Below, one piece after another: positions 37,410 through 46,056 of a DNA stretch of 64,000 nucleotides (positions are counted from its first letter, which is position 1; each line of letters starts with the position of its first letter). Under the pieces are notes generated by a model. It saw nothing but the letters and a program-made list of their open reading frames with translations, did not search any database and was not told where the DNA came from. Made by a program: the position numbers and the translations under genes. The stretch is from Kangiella aquimarina DSM 16071 (lineage in GTDB: Bacteria > Pseudomonadota > Gammaproteobacteria > Enterobacterales > Kangiellaceae), in NCBI RefSeq assembly GCF_000374105.1, contig NZ_KB893650.1, positions 1,707,145 to 1,771,144 of the forward strand, given 5' to 3'.

Positions 37410-38009
37410 TCAATCTATATTAGATTGTAAAGCATCGGCGCCAATTTCCAGGATACTGTTATCGAGGTACTGATGAGGTGGAATAATCAAATTAGTCGGT
37501 GCGGGCACGCCTTTGAATACCCTTCCAGCCAAATCAAATTTCGAACCGTGGCAGGGACAAAAAAACAAGGCATGCTCTACACCTTTCATTCCTTCAGGCT
37601 CATAGTTCGGCACACACCCCAGGTGTGTACAAACCCCCACCGCCACAAATATGTCATCTCTGATACTGCGGTAAGATTTTTTGGCGTACTCCGGCTGTTG
37701 ATTAACTTCCGAGTCCGGATCTAGCAATTTGTCACGATGATCGGGCTTATCAAGACTCTGAAGGTTTTGAGGTGTGCGCCTCAGCACCCATACCGGCTTG
37801 CCCTGCCATTCAGCAGTAATCATGGTGCCCGACTCGATCTTGCTGACATCCACTCTTACCGGGGCACCCACCGCCCGCGCCTTAGTGCTTGGATTCCACG
37901 ATTGCACGAACGGGGTGGCGACACCCACGAGGCCGGCACCGGCCACAAAAGAGGTAGCGCCTATCAAAAACCTGCGCCGGTTTTCGTTGGGTTCATTTAT
38001 ATCATTCAT
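37410..38009 (-). CDS. Orphan Rieske iron-sulfur protein (cytochrome bc1 type)
   Basis: A 199-residue Rieske 2Fe-2S protein. A twin-arginine-like start (ENRRRFLIGATSFVAGAGLVG) forms the membrane anchor. The cluster motifs are CTHLGC near residue 127 and CPCHGS near 151, with the extra HRDKLLDP and NYEPEG segments of the ubiquinol-cytochrome c reductase subunit. It is 51 bp downstream of the permease gene on the same strand. There is no cytochrome b or c1 gene beside it, so it is either a spare subunit for the chromosomal bc1 complex or part of another redox system. Confidence 0.93.
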   Translation of the reverse strand: MNDINEPNENRRRFLIGATSFVAGAGLVGVATPFVQSWNPSTKARAVGAPVRVDVSKIESGTMITAEWQGKPVWVLRRTPQNLQSLDKPDHRDKLLDPDSEVNQQPEYAKKSYRSIRDDIFVAVGVCTHLGCVPNYEPEGMKGVEHALFFCPCHGSKFDLAGRVFKGVPAPTNLIIPPHQYLDNSILEIGADALQSNID

Positions 38010-38059
38010 ATACTTTTTCCCAAGTTAACAACGTGATTTTTTACTTTGAACAGCAGACA

Positions 38060-39412
38060 TCAATGCTGATGCTGGTGCTTACCGTCTTCGTCTAGTAGTC
38101 GTTGCCGTCTATTCGAATGCAAGAACCAACCCTCGCCCGCTGCGATGAGTAACATCGTGATAAGGGCAACACCGATAACCCACGGGTCAGCGTTCAGTTT
38201 CACCCAAACAAAACCGATCAGTGCCAGCAAATCGAAAATAATGGCTACAATCGGTACCCAACGCATTGCTTTAATTTCATCCGCCAAATATCGAATCACG
38301 CCCCAGTGAATGGCGATGTCCATGACCAGATAAAAGACAATACCCAGGGCGGCTATCCGCGACAGGTCAAAAAAGGCCGTAAGAAAAATACCGAGTACCA
38401 CGGTATAGACAAGTGTATGTTTTTGGATACTTCCCGGCATGCCGATATGTCTGTGGGGAACCAGTTTCATTTCGGTCAACATAGCCAGCATCCGGGACAC
38501 CGCAAAAATACTAGCAAGAATGCCGCCCGCAGTTGCCGTCATGGCAATTGCGACTGTAAACCATACTCCGTATTCTCCAAGCGCTGGTCGCGCAGCCGCT
38601 GCCAGGGAATAATCGCGAGTATCTATGATTTCACTCAGGGATAGGTTACTGGCCACTGAAAAGCCAACCAGGGTGTAGATGACAACACACGCAACAATAG
38701 AAATAACGATAGCTCTTCCAACATTTCGCTTAGGATCGATTACCTCGGATCCACTGTTGGTAATGGTGGTAAAACCTTTAAAAGCCAGAATTCCGAGAGC
38801 GGTAGCGCCGAGAAAGTTTCCGGAGGTTTCAACGTTACCCGTGTGACCGAAATCTAGCGCTAGGCTATCGGCCACCCACACACCGATAATGCCGAAAATC
38901 AAAATGCCGCCAATCTTTAACACCCCGATAAACCCAGCTACCTTTTGAATAAAGCGGTTACTCAACAAATTGACGATAAACGAAAAAATAATCAGTCCCA
39001 CACCCAGCATCGCCACCATTCGCCCGGATTCATCACCGCCGAATAATTGCATGGTATAGGAGCCAAAAGTGCGTGCCAGGAAGCTCTGTGCAATCACCAT
39101 GGAGAAGTACATCAACAATGCATTGAATGCCGTCGGTAAGCTGTCGCCATAAGCCTTGTGTAAATACATTCCTATCCCTCCGGCAGAAGGGTAGGCATTT
39201 GAAATTTTGACGTAAGAGTAGGCACTGAAAGAAACGACCACCGCTGCTGCCAGAAATGCCAGCGGGAACAGTACGCCCGCCATTTCCGCCATTTGCCCGG
39301 TCAGTGCAAAAATGCCTGCGCCTATCATGACTCCTGTCCCCAGCATCACGGTACCGGAGAGCGTTAGGCTACCCTTATCATAGTAAGTCGTGCGATCTGT
39401 GTCTCGTTTCAT
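38060..39412 (-). CDS. APC-family amino acid permease
   Basis: A 450-residue inner-membrane transporter with about 12 helices. The substrate-binding helix-1 motif GTGVMIGAGIFALTG and the helix-6 region LAFKGFTTITNSGSEV are those of the amino acid-polyamine-organocation superfamily. The His-rich tail (DEDGKHQHQH) could bind metal. Its ATG at 39412 directly follows the stop of the phosphoketolase gene, so the two are co-transcribed. Substrate unknown. Confidence 0.92.
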   Translation of the reverse strand: MKRDTDRTTYYDKGSLTLSGTVMLGTGVMIGAGIFALTGQMAEMAGVLFPLAFLAAAVVVSFSAYSYVKISNAYPSAGGIGMYLHKAYGDSLPTAFNALLMYFSMVIAQSFLARTFGSYTMQLFGGDESGRMVAMLGVGLIIFSFIVNLLSNRFIQKVAGFIGVLKIGGILIFGIIGVWVADSLALDFGHTGNVETSGNFLGATALGILAFKGFTTITNSGSEVIDPKRNVGRAIVISIVACVVIYTLVGFSVASNLSLSEIIDTRDYSLAAAARPALGEYGVWFTVAIAMTATAGGILASIFAVSRMLAMLTEMKLVPHRHIGMPGSIQKHTLVYTVVLGIFLTAFFDLSRIAALGIVFYLVMDIAIHWGVIRYLADEIKAMRWVPIVAIIFDLLALIGFVWVKLNADPWVIGVALITMLLIAAGEGWFLHSNRRQRLLDEDGKHQHQH

Positions 39413-41779
39413 TCAATCTTCTCCCGAACTTATTCTTTGTAGAATTTCAGCAACGATGAATTTGTCACTACACTGATTCGCTTCCAGCAAGCCCTGCGTA
39501 TCCAATGTGCCACCGCGATTGCGATACCCAAATGCCAGGCAGCGGTCATGGCCCAAATCCAGCGGGCGACAAATGCCCAGCAATATTTCCGGCCGCAAGT
39601 GAGAGACAAAAACACGCAAACGAACCGCATTGTCAAACAGCCGCGACTGTTCGGCTGGTGTGCTGACAAAAGCCTGTTCGTGTTCATCGCGTGGAAGACG
39701 AAAACGACCGGGTTCAAGCAGATATGTGATACGGCTGCCAATACCGTTATCACGCAATGCCTGACGGACTTCCTGGCACACCCGTAACTGGTAGGCTCCA
39801 GCGGCCACCAGTTCCACATCGACGGTGTCATCCGCTTCCACTATCAGCGCACCCTGTTCGACCAATTCTTGTGCTTGCTCAGCGCTGAAAGTGGTCGTTA
39901 TCTCCTGTTTGGGAATGGTCATGGCCCAAATCTGTCCGTGACTCTGGTAGCAGGCATCGAGACAGGCCACCGCACTGTTGGCATCGGCGGGATAGACCAC
40001 CCGCGCCATATCGCTCATCTCCCCCATCAGCACTTCGCCAAAGGCGGAATCCTGGTGCGATTGCTCATTTTTTCCGTTTTCCCACAAATGCGAAGTTGCA
40101 ATAACGGGCAACGATAGCCAGCGTGGTGTTCGATCCAGTTCTTTCTGGTGCCTCGCAAAAATAATTTCCTGGCGCAATGCGCCGACCATTTTCATGGCAA
40201 AAGCTTCGTAGCTGACCACCAGATTCATGCCAGCTTTATTAGCCAGTGCCGCGCTGACTACCGCCTCCTCATTAAGGGCTGTAATAACGGAACCGTGTAT
40301 CGATTCGGCAACGCCATCTTCCGGCTTCAGCACCCGGTGCTTGAGTAGATCCAGCGCCTTTCCCATACGGTTACTGCGCAGCTCATCAGGATTGCCGATA
40401 CGCACGCGTACATCAGGATTGGCAAGGTGCCATAGACACAGCCGTTCATCGACTGCGGACATAGGCGATAACTTTTCGCCTTTTTCGTACTGTGAAGCTT
40501 CAGTAGGCGTTTTCAGCACAACGTCACGCCGACAGAGTGCATGGTGCTTTTCTGGTACCCGATTGTCTGACTCGTGCTGGGAGATCCGCGCGATGGAGTC
40601 GTCTAGCTCAGTTTTCGACACAAACAATTGCTCCGCGTGATCGTTAAATAATTGGCGGGAGGTTTCGTCATCTCTTGGATTTCTGGGCAAGGGTGTGCCG
40701 TGCGCGGCATTGGTACCCGCGCCATAAAACCCGTAGCCTTTTTCCGTTTCGGCGATCAGGTACGGCAGCTTCACCGGATAACACATTTTGCCTGCATGGA
40801 TATGCGCGCTACAGGCTTGCAGCCGCGATTCCGCTTCAAAAATCCCCCAGATAAACTCGGCGGGATCACGACCGTCGATGGCGATGGGGTGAAAGTCATT
40901 CTGCTCAAGGTGCGCGTAAAACCAGGACAGGCCGCCCTGCTGATACATGGTGGAACGCTGGTCGATACGCCGACCGTTGGCGATCATTACAGGCGTCACA
41001 AGCCCGCAATCATCAGCCCGCCACCAGCGGCTGGCCCAGTCGCTGCCACGCTGTTCCTCAAAGGCGCCATCGCTTAAAAACGCCACCAGCCGCTCTCCAG
41101 GCAGGGGCATATGTACATATTGCAATTCGGCAAAGCCCAGATAGCCACCCTCGATCAGGCCGCCGGCGGTATGGGGGTTCACATGGCTCCCCAGCGGTAC
41201 ACCAGGGCGACCGTCGTCAGCAATGGCGTAACTGTAAAAATCTCGGGCCAACTGCGACAACCCTACGTCACTCAGGGGATAACGCTCCGCCTGTTCCGGA
41301 TAGAGGTTTTGCAGCAACACGTTGACCGCATCGATCGCCGCCACACAGTGGCCCTGCCCCATCGACCAACTACGGGTGATTCCAGCCAGGCGGTTGGCGA
41401 CCATATAGGCCACATAGGCGGGGACCATGTTCAGCGAGCCACCGGTGTGCCCCTGAGGATTGGATTTAAAATCCTCAGCATCGAGTGCGATACCGGAAAA
41501 ATCCACTTTCGTGCTGTAAGTCATGTGCACTACCAGCCACATGGCCGCGCTAGTTAAACGATCGGCGGCACTCAATATTTCCAATACCTCGTCAATGCCT
41601 TTGAAACGCCCCTCACAGACCAGTTGCTGGCACAAGTCAAACACCCGTACCTGGGTCTCGTCGCGGTGTTGAATCACCCCATAACCCTCTGCCCAATGAG
41701 CGAATGCCGGGTAGGTCTCACGATACATCCTAGCTCGTTGTTCTATACGGTGATCATTTTGTTGATCAATGACATACAT
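39413..41779 (-). CDS. Phosphoketolase family protein (divergent)
   Basis: Thiamine-diphosphate enzyme of 788 residues that splits a ketose phosphate with inorganic phosphate to acetyl phosphate and an aldose phosphate. Family features: N-terminal GGSLNMVPAYVAYM, GQGHCVAA near residue 142, HVNPHTAGGLIEGGYLG near 200, and a C-terminal RGGTLDTQGLLEANQCSDKF. The usual GDGEAETG cofactor motif is replaced by SDGAFEEQRGSDWA, so this is a divergent subgroup. It is followed directly by acetate kinase upstream in the operon (10 bp), which would turn acetyl phosphate into ATP. Confidence 0.92.
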   Translation of the reverse strand: MYVIDQQNDHRIEQRARMYRETYPAFAHWAEGYGVIQHRDETQVRVFDLCQQLVCEGRFKGIDEVLEILSAADRLTSAAMWLVVHMTYSTKVDFSGIALDAEDFKSNPQGHTGGSLNMVPAYVAYMVANRLAGITRSWSMGQGHCVAAIDAVNVLLQNLYPEQAERYPLSDVGLSQLARDFYSYAIADDGRPGVPLGSHVNPHTAGGLIEGGYLGFAELQYVHMPLPGERLVAFLSDGAFEEQRGSDWASRWWRADDCGLVTPVMIANGRRIDQRSTMYQQGGLSWFYAHLEQNDFHPIAIDGRDPAEFIWGIFEAESRLQACSAHIHAGKMCYPVKLPYLIAETEKGYGFYGAGTNAAHGTPLPRNPRDDETSRQLFNDHAEQLFVSKTELDDSIARISQHESDNRVPEKHHALCRRDVVLKTPTEASQYEKGEKLSPMSAVDERLCLWHLANPDVRVRIGNPDELRSNRMGKALDLLKHRVLKPEDGVAESIHGSVITALNEEAVVSAALANKAGMNLVVSYEAFAMKMVGALRQEIIFARHQKELDRTPRWLSLPVIATSHLWENGKNEQSHQDSAFGEVLMGEMSDMARVVYPADANSAVACLDACYQSHGQIWAMTIPKQEITTTFSAEQAQELVEQGALIVEADDTVDVELVAAGAYQLRVCQEVRQALRDNGIGSRITYLLEPGRFRLPRDEHEQAFVSTPAEQSRLFDNAVRLRVFVSHLRPEILLGICRPLDLGHDRCLAFGYRNRGGTLDTQGLLEANQCSDKFIVAEILQRISSGED

Positions 41780-41788
41780 GGTGAACCC

Positions 41789-42916
41789 TTAGCCAGCCGC
41801 CGGCTGGACTGTAAAATCATTTGGGAATTGTTCTTGTACTGAGTGCAGCATTGCACCCGCCTCATCTGCGGCGACAACCCAACACTGCACTTGCGATGTC
41901 GATGAGGAGAGCGATAACGGCAGGTTGCTCTCGACGGGTTCGGTGTGTATTTCAATGCCCAGATGCGACAGCCCCGACAACAGCTGCTGGCAGAGGGCCG
42001 GATTGTGTTCTGCGATACCGCCGCTGAGAACAATGCCGTCCAGTCCACCTAAAACAGCAAAGTATGAGCCCAATGTTTTCTGAAAGCGGTAGCGGAATAG
42101 AGCAAACGCCAGACGGCACTGCGGGTGGTCACTGACAAAAAGTTCGGCCATATTGTCAACGCCGCCGGACACCCCCCGCCAACCGGCTTCGTGATTGAGC
42201 TGATAATCGATTTCATCGGAGGACCAACCTTCCTGCTGCTGTAACCAGATCAACAAACCAGGGTCTATATCGCCGCTTCGTGTACGCATTAGCAAACCTT
42301 CATTGGGCGTAAAACCCATAGAGGTATCCACTGGTTTTCCATCGCGAATAGCCGCCATGGAACAACCGCTACCGAGCTGCGCGGTAACAACGGCGAAGTC
42401 TTGCCGGTGAGGATTCTTTTGCAGCCACTGCCTCACCATATCCTGGTGCGCAAACCCATGAAAACCATAACGGCGTATACGGTGCTTTTCGATTAATGCC
42501 CTTGGCAGGCCATAGGCCTGAGCCACAACTGGCAGGTCGGCGAAAAAATCTGTGTCAAATACGGCAAATATCCTGATTGTGTCATCCAGTCGATGCCAAC
42601 CTTCGATAAGATTGATCGCTTTTTTATTGTGCAACGGCGCTAGCGAGACCATGGACCTCAATTGATTCAAGCTGCCGCCACTCACCTCTATCGGACTTGA
42701 AAAAACCGATCCACCATGGACCACTCGCACGATTAATGCGCTAAGGGCATGGTCGGCAGTGACTGTGCGCAGCTGTTCAATCGCATTCTTGCATTTCTCC
42801 ACATTGATATGCCCCTCGGCAATGATGCTTGGTATTCCCGACCTAGGCTCTGGCGATGCACGGAACACCGTCCACTTAATGTTGGAACTACCGGGATTAA
42901 GTACTAGTATATCAGG
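41789..42916 (-). CDS. ackA: Acetate kinase
   Basis: Converts acetyl phosphate and ADP to acetate and ATP. About 375 residues from the ATG at 42916; the frame extends 17 codons upstream without an ATG. ASKHA-fold motifs are visible: ILVLNPGSSNIKW at the N-terminus, RVVHGG near 85, RYGFHGFAHQDM near 170, and LSGGIAEHNP near 315. It is slightly short for the family (about 400). The catalytic Arg and His residues appear in place. It lies between DUF5676 and phosphoketolase genes and completes the phosphoketolase branch. Confidence 0.93.
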   Translation of the reverse strand, partial: PDILVLNPGSSNIKWTVFRASPEPRSGIPSIIAEGHINVEKCKNAIEQLRTVTADHALSALIVRVVHGGSVFSSPIEVSGGSLNQLRSMVSLAPLHNKKAINLIEGWHRLDDTIRIFAVFDTDFFADLPVVAQAYGLPRALIEKHRIRRYGFHGFAHQDMVRQWLQKNPHRQDFAVVTAQLGSGCSMAAIRDGKPVDTSMGFTPNEGLLMRTRSGDIDPGLLIWLQQQEGWSSDEIDYQLNHEAGWRGVSGGVDNMAELFVSDHPQCRLAFALFRYRFQKTLGSYFAVLGGLDGIVLSGGIAEHNPALCQQLLSGLSHLGIEIHTEPVESNLPLSLSSSTSQVQCWVVAADEAGAMLHSVQEQFPNDFTVQPAAG

Positions 42917-42963
42917 CATAGCGGATGCTGAAACCAACAGGGTATTGACAGAATAATTATGAC

Positions 42964-43221
42964 TCAATTCAGCAACCGATTATAAATAGCGGCAATCAAC
43001 CACCCGGTAAAACCAGTCACCACAGCCCAGGCTACCAACCCCCAAAGCGCGCCAACCAAGGTTAAATGCCACCCCATATCCTGTAACTGCATATGTACCA
43101 TGTCACCAGAAATGGACAACATCATTGAGGGAATCAACGCTACCAGGATACTGCAGATCACCCAAAGCACGCTGGCACTGACCGAACAGGCCAGGCCAAA
43201 CTTCATCGCATGTAATTTCAT
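42964..43221 (-). CDS. Small two-helix membrane protein, DUF5676-like
   Basis: An 85-residue protein from the ATG at 43221, which follows GAGGAG. Two membrane helices (about 8-30 and 50-78) are joined by a Met-containing loop (MMLSISGDMVHMQLQDMGWHLT). The phrase KFGLACSVSASVLWVICSILV matches the DUF5676 family as I remember it, which is often found with copper or stress genes. Function unknown. Confidence 0.75.
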   Translation of the reverse strand: MKLHAMKFGLACSVSASVLWVICSILVALIPSMMLSISGDMVHMQLQDMGWHLTLVGALWGLVAWAVVTGFTGWLIAAIYNRLLN

Positions 43222-43255
43222 ATCATAATCTCCTCTTTCGTATTGAATTTGGTAT

Positions 43256-43717
43256 CTATAAATCGCCAAGTCGATTGGACGATTGCGCTAAGCGCATCAC
43301 CTCGTGTTCTTCCAGCGAACACAAGGACTCCAACAATTCCCTAGTCGACGAAATAGCCGCCCGTGAGGCGAGATAGCGATACAACTCGATGACCTGCTGG
43401 TGCTGATCGACGATCACATCCATAATTTGCGCGGTATCCAGTTCAACAAAGGGCGCATCGCAGTGAACATGCCGGGTAATCGGATTGTGGTGAACGTATT
43501 GATAGCACCAGGTGTTAAGGGCGTGCTCATCTCCGTTTTTTTCAAAACCACTGACCACATCGGTAAGCGTTTTTTCGTGTTCGGAAAGATAAGCCAGTAT
43601 CATACGAGCCCGCTCGTCAGTGTTATTATCCGCGCAGTGGGACAAGCACTGGCTCAGCTGTTGGTGAAAATCTTTGGTCCAGTGCAATACATCTCTAATG
43701 GTTTCGATTTGCATCAT
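43256..43717 (-). CDS. Four-helix-bundle hemerythrin/ferritin-like protein of unknown role
   Basis: A 153-residue all-helical soluble protein with His and Glu residues spaced along the helices (DVLHWTKDFHQQLSQCLSHC, LAYLSEHEKTLTDV, VIVDQHQQVIELYRYL, LCSLEEHEVMRLA). This fits a hemerythrin- or rubrerythrin-like bundle that could hold iron or another metal, but the exact ligand pattern is not canonical. Its ATG at 43717 follows AGAGGA. It lies between the nuclease and DUF5676 genes. Related small genes occur in phosphoketolase-nuclease clusters. Confidence 0.65.
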   Translation of the reverse strand: MMQIETIRDVLHWTKDFHQQLSQCLSHCADNNTDERARMILAYLSEHEKTLTDVVSGFEKNGDEHALNTWCYQYVHHNPITRHVHCDAPFVELDTAQIMDVIVDQHQQVIELYRYLASRAAISSTRELLESLCSLEEHEVMRLAQSSNRLGDL

Positions 43718-43762
43718 TTTTTCCTCTAATTAATCAGCTCCGTATTTCGAAAAACATCTCGA

Positions 43763-45118
43763 TTACAGAGATAAAATATCACGATAACCGGCCACATCAA
43801 CCTTAAACTGGGTATGCTCTTGCAAATGCACTCGCAGCCCTTCAAGCGCTTCGGGATCACCGTGAATCAGTTTGATCGGCGTTGTCTTGGTCAATTTTGA
43901 TTGGTGCAGCCACTTAGTGAGCTCAAGATAGTCCGCATGCCCCGAGAGCCCGGAAATCTCGTCAACCTCCGCCCTTAGTGGAATCCAGTTACCGTGGATT
44001 TTCACCGCATCGACACCTTCAAGCATCTTGGCACCGCGCGTACCACCGGCCTGATAACCGGTAAACAGAACCATGGTCCTGCTATCACTCAACAGCCGTT
44101 TAAAGTGGTGAAGAATCCGCCCACCGGTAGCCATGCCGCTGCCAGCAATAATGATGTGCGGAAACGCTTGACCCGCCAGTGCTTTCGATTCGTCCACTGT
44201 ACGGGTATAGGTAACCAAGTCGCACATATGGTGACATTGCTCATGGCTTAAATGATGCTGATCGCTGAAGTGGCAAAAAATATCCGATACCTTGATGGCC
44301 ATGGGACTGTCGAGATAGATGGGTAATTTGGGTATGGCACCCTGCTCCATCAAATTTGCCAGCAGATGCTGTAAAGCCTGCGCCCTACCCACGGCAAAAG
44401 CCGGCACCAGCAATACACTACCGGACTTAGCCACGCGGTTAACCACCGAGGCTAACTGCTGCGCAGCGTCCTGGGGATTGTGTTGTCGATTACCGTAGGT
44501 GGATTCCATCAGCAGCAAATCGAGTTCAGGCAGTGGGCGCGGCGGACGCATCAATAAATCATCGAAGCGGCCTACATCGCCGGAAAATCCAATGCGCTTG
44601 CCTTCTGCCTCGACGATAATGCTGGCAGCACCCAGAATATGTCCCGCAGGTTGCAGGTGAAAGCGGATATCGCCGACTTCAACCTGTTCATCAAAGTCAA
44701 CTGATTGAAACAACGCCATACTCGATTCGGCGGTGTGACGGTCGTAGAGTGGTTCGGGCTGTTCGCGTTTGCTGAGCTTATGTTTGCTGTAGTATTTCGC
44801 GTCTTCTTCCTGAATATGACCGCTGTCGGCCAGAAGAATTTGGCACAAGGCCTTGGTGGCATGATGGGTAAACACCGGGCCGCGAAAACCGTGCTTATAT
44901 AAGACGGGTATGTAACCGGAATGGTCCAGATGCGCATGGGTCAGCAAAACCGCATCCAGTTTGTCGATATCCAGGGGCAGCGATTGCCAATTGCGCTCCC
45001 GTAACCATTTATAGCCTTGATAAAGACCACAATCTATCAACACTTTGGTACGCTCGGTCTCCAGTAGAAACTTCGAGCCGGTAACGGTTTCAGTGCCGCC
45101 TAGAAAGGTAATTCTCAT
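43763..45118 (-). CDS. Metallo-beta-lactamase/beta-CASP RNA-processing exonuclease (YSH1/CPSF73 type)
   Basis: A 451-residue zinc nuclease. The MBL motifs are intact: HAHLDHSG near residue 61-68, the later GHILGAAS and FSGDVGRF, and the beta-CASP motifs LMESTYGNR, HIIIAGSGMATGG and the final LSGHADY. The family cleaves RNA endo- or exonucleolytically to 5'-mononucleotides. It overlaps the PRPP synthetase gene by 4 bases. In this cluster it could supply NMPs to the neighbouring phosphorylase. Confidence 0.92.
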   Translation of the reverse strand: MRITFLGGTETVTGSKFLLETERTKVLIDCGLYQGYKWLRERNWQSLPLDIDKLDAVLLTHAHLDHSGYIPVLYKHGFRGPVFTHHATKALCQILLADSGHIQEEDAKYYSKHKLSKREQPEPLYDRHTAESSMALFQSVDFDEQVEVGDIRFHLQPAGHILGAASIIVEAEGKRIGFSGDVGRFDDLLMRPPRPLPELDLLLMESTYGNRQHNPQDAAQQLASVVNRVAKSGSVLLVPAFAVGRAQALQHLLANLMEQGAIPKLPIYLDSPMAIKVSDIFCHFSDQHHLSHEQCHHMCDLVTYTRTVDESKALAGQAFPHIIIAGSGMATGGRILHHFKRLLSDSRTMVLFTGYQAGGTRGAKMLEGVDAVKIHGNWIPLRAEVDEISGLSGHADYLELTKWLHQSKLTKTTPIKLIHGDPEALEGLRVHLQEHTQFKVDVAGYRDILSL

Positions 45119-46056
45119 GATATTGCTCCTGTTGAATCCAACCTTGTTGATTGCAGCATGGAGATAACGGGAGTAATTAGCTGCGGCGTGATATCAATGG
45201 CATTGGATGAATGGGGAATGGTATTGGAGGTTGCTAATTGGCTGAGGCCGGCATGGATCAGAGCATGATCCGAGCCGTCGGCGAAAATACCGTGTACGGC
45301 GACACATTGGATGTGTTCAATGCCTTTGGATTTAAGGGCTTTGATGCACTCAAGAATGGTCTGCCCGCTGGATATGACATCATCAATAATGACGGCAGTT
45401 CTACCCATATATTCATCAATATTGGGAAGCGATACTTCAACATGACGATCACCGAAGCGTTGCTTTTCTCCGATTACAAAAGGGTGTTGGCTATAATCGG
45501 CTATATCGGATACCCACTGTTCACTCTCGCTATCTGGCCCCACCAGCAGCAGGTCGTTTTGTGTCTTCAGCCATTGCGCCAATGCCGGGGCACCTTGCAC
45601 GACACGGCTGGGTACGGAATAAATCTCGTTCAGCGAGTGATAGCGATGCAGGTGAGGATCGACCGTCACCAACCAGTCAATATGCTGAGACAGGCATTTG
45701 GCAAAAATTCGGGAAGTAACGGCCTCTCCATCAACAAAACGGCGATCCTGACGCATATAGCTGAGGTAGGGTGCTACCAGGCCTACTTGCGAGGCGCCAA
45801 GTTCTCGCAGCGTTTCGACCAAAAACAGTAACGGCAGATACTTTGTATTGGGGTTTGACAAATCTGCCACAACAATACAGGCACGGCCTGCCACATCAGC
45901 GGTGATACGCAAATAGGATTCGCCATCGGGGAATTGGCGTGCACTAAATTCTCCCCGCTGCACACCCATCGCCTTTGCCAACGAATCTGCCAAAGGGTGT
46001 TCCTGCAGGCAAAACACCAAGGGCGGCTTCCTTGATAGAGATTGCAGTTTACTCAT
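45115..46056 (-). CDS. Ribose-phosphate pyrophosphokinase
   Basis: Makes PRPP from ribose 5-phosphate and ATP, or runs backwards. The protein has 313 residues and type I phosphoribosyltransferase-like folds. It shows ARQFPDGESYLRI near the N-terminus, PYLSYMRQDRRF near 95, VDPHLHR near 133 and the PRPP loop AVIIDDVISSGQTI near 220. It differs from the housekeeping Prs in being shorter at the C-terminus and less conserved at the flexible loop, so it is a second, specialised copy. Coupled by overlap to both neighbours. Confidence 0.9.
   Translation of the reverse strand: MSKLQSLSRKPPLVFCLQEHPLADSLAKAMGVQRGEFSARQFPDGESYLRITADVAGRACIVVADLSNPNTKYLPLLFLVETLRELGASQVGLVAPYLSYMRQDRRFVDGEAVTSRIFAKCLSQHIDWLVTVDPHLHRYHSLNEIYSVPSRVVQGAPALAQWLKTQNDLLLVGPDSESEQWVSDIADYSQHPFVIGEKQRFGDRHVEVSLPNIDEYMGRTAVIIDDVISSGQTILECIKALKSKGIEHIQCVAVHGIFADGSDHALIHAGLSQLATSNTIPHSSNAIDITPQLITPVISMLQSTRLDSTGAIS

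Noticed and set aside
37182-37430. An 82-codon plus-strand frame with hydrophobic stretches upstream of the cardiolipin synthase gene.
   Set aside because: It overlaps the 3' end of the Rieske gene on the other strand, lacks a start with a ribosome-binding site and has no homology I can see.
41111-41557. A 148-codon plus-strand frame opposite the phosphoketolase gene, and similar long antisense frames at 50649-51629 and 45238-45831.
   Set aside because: They mirror well-supported genes on the minus strand, show no family motif and follow the codon pattern of the opposite frame.
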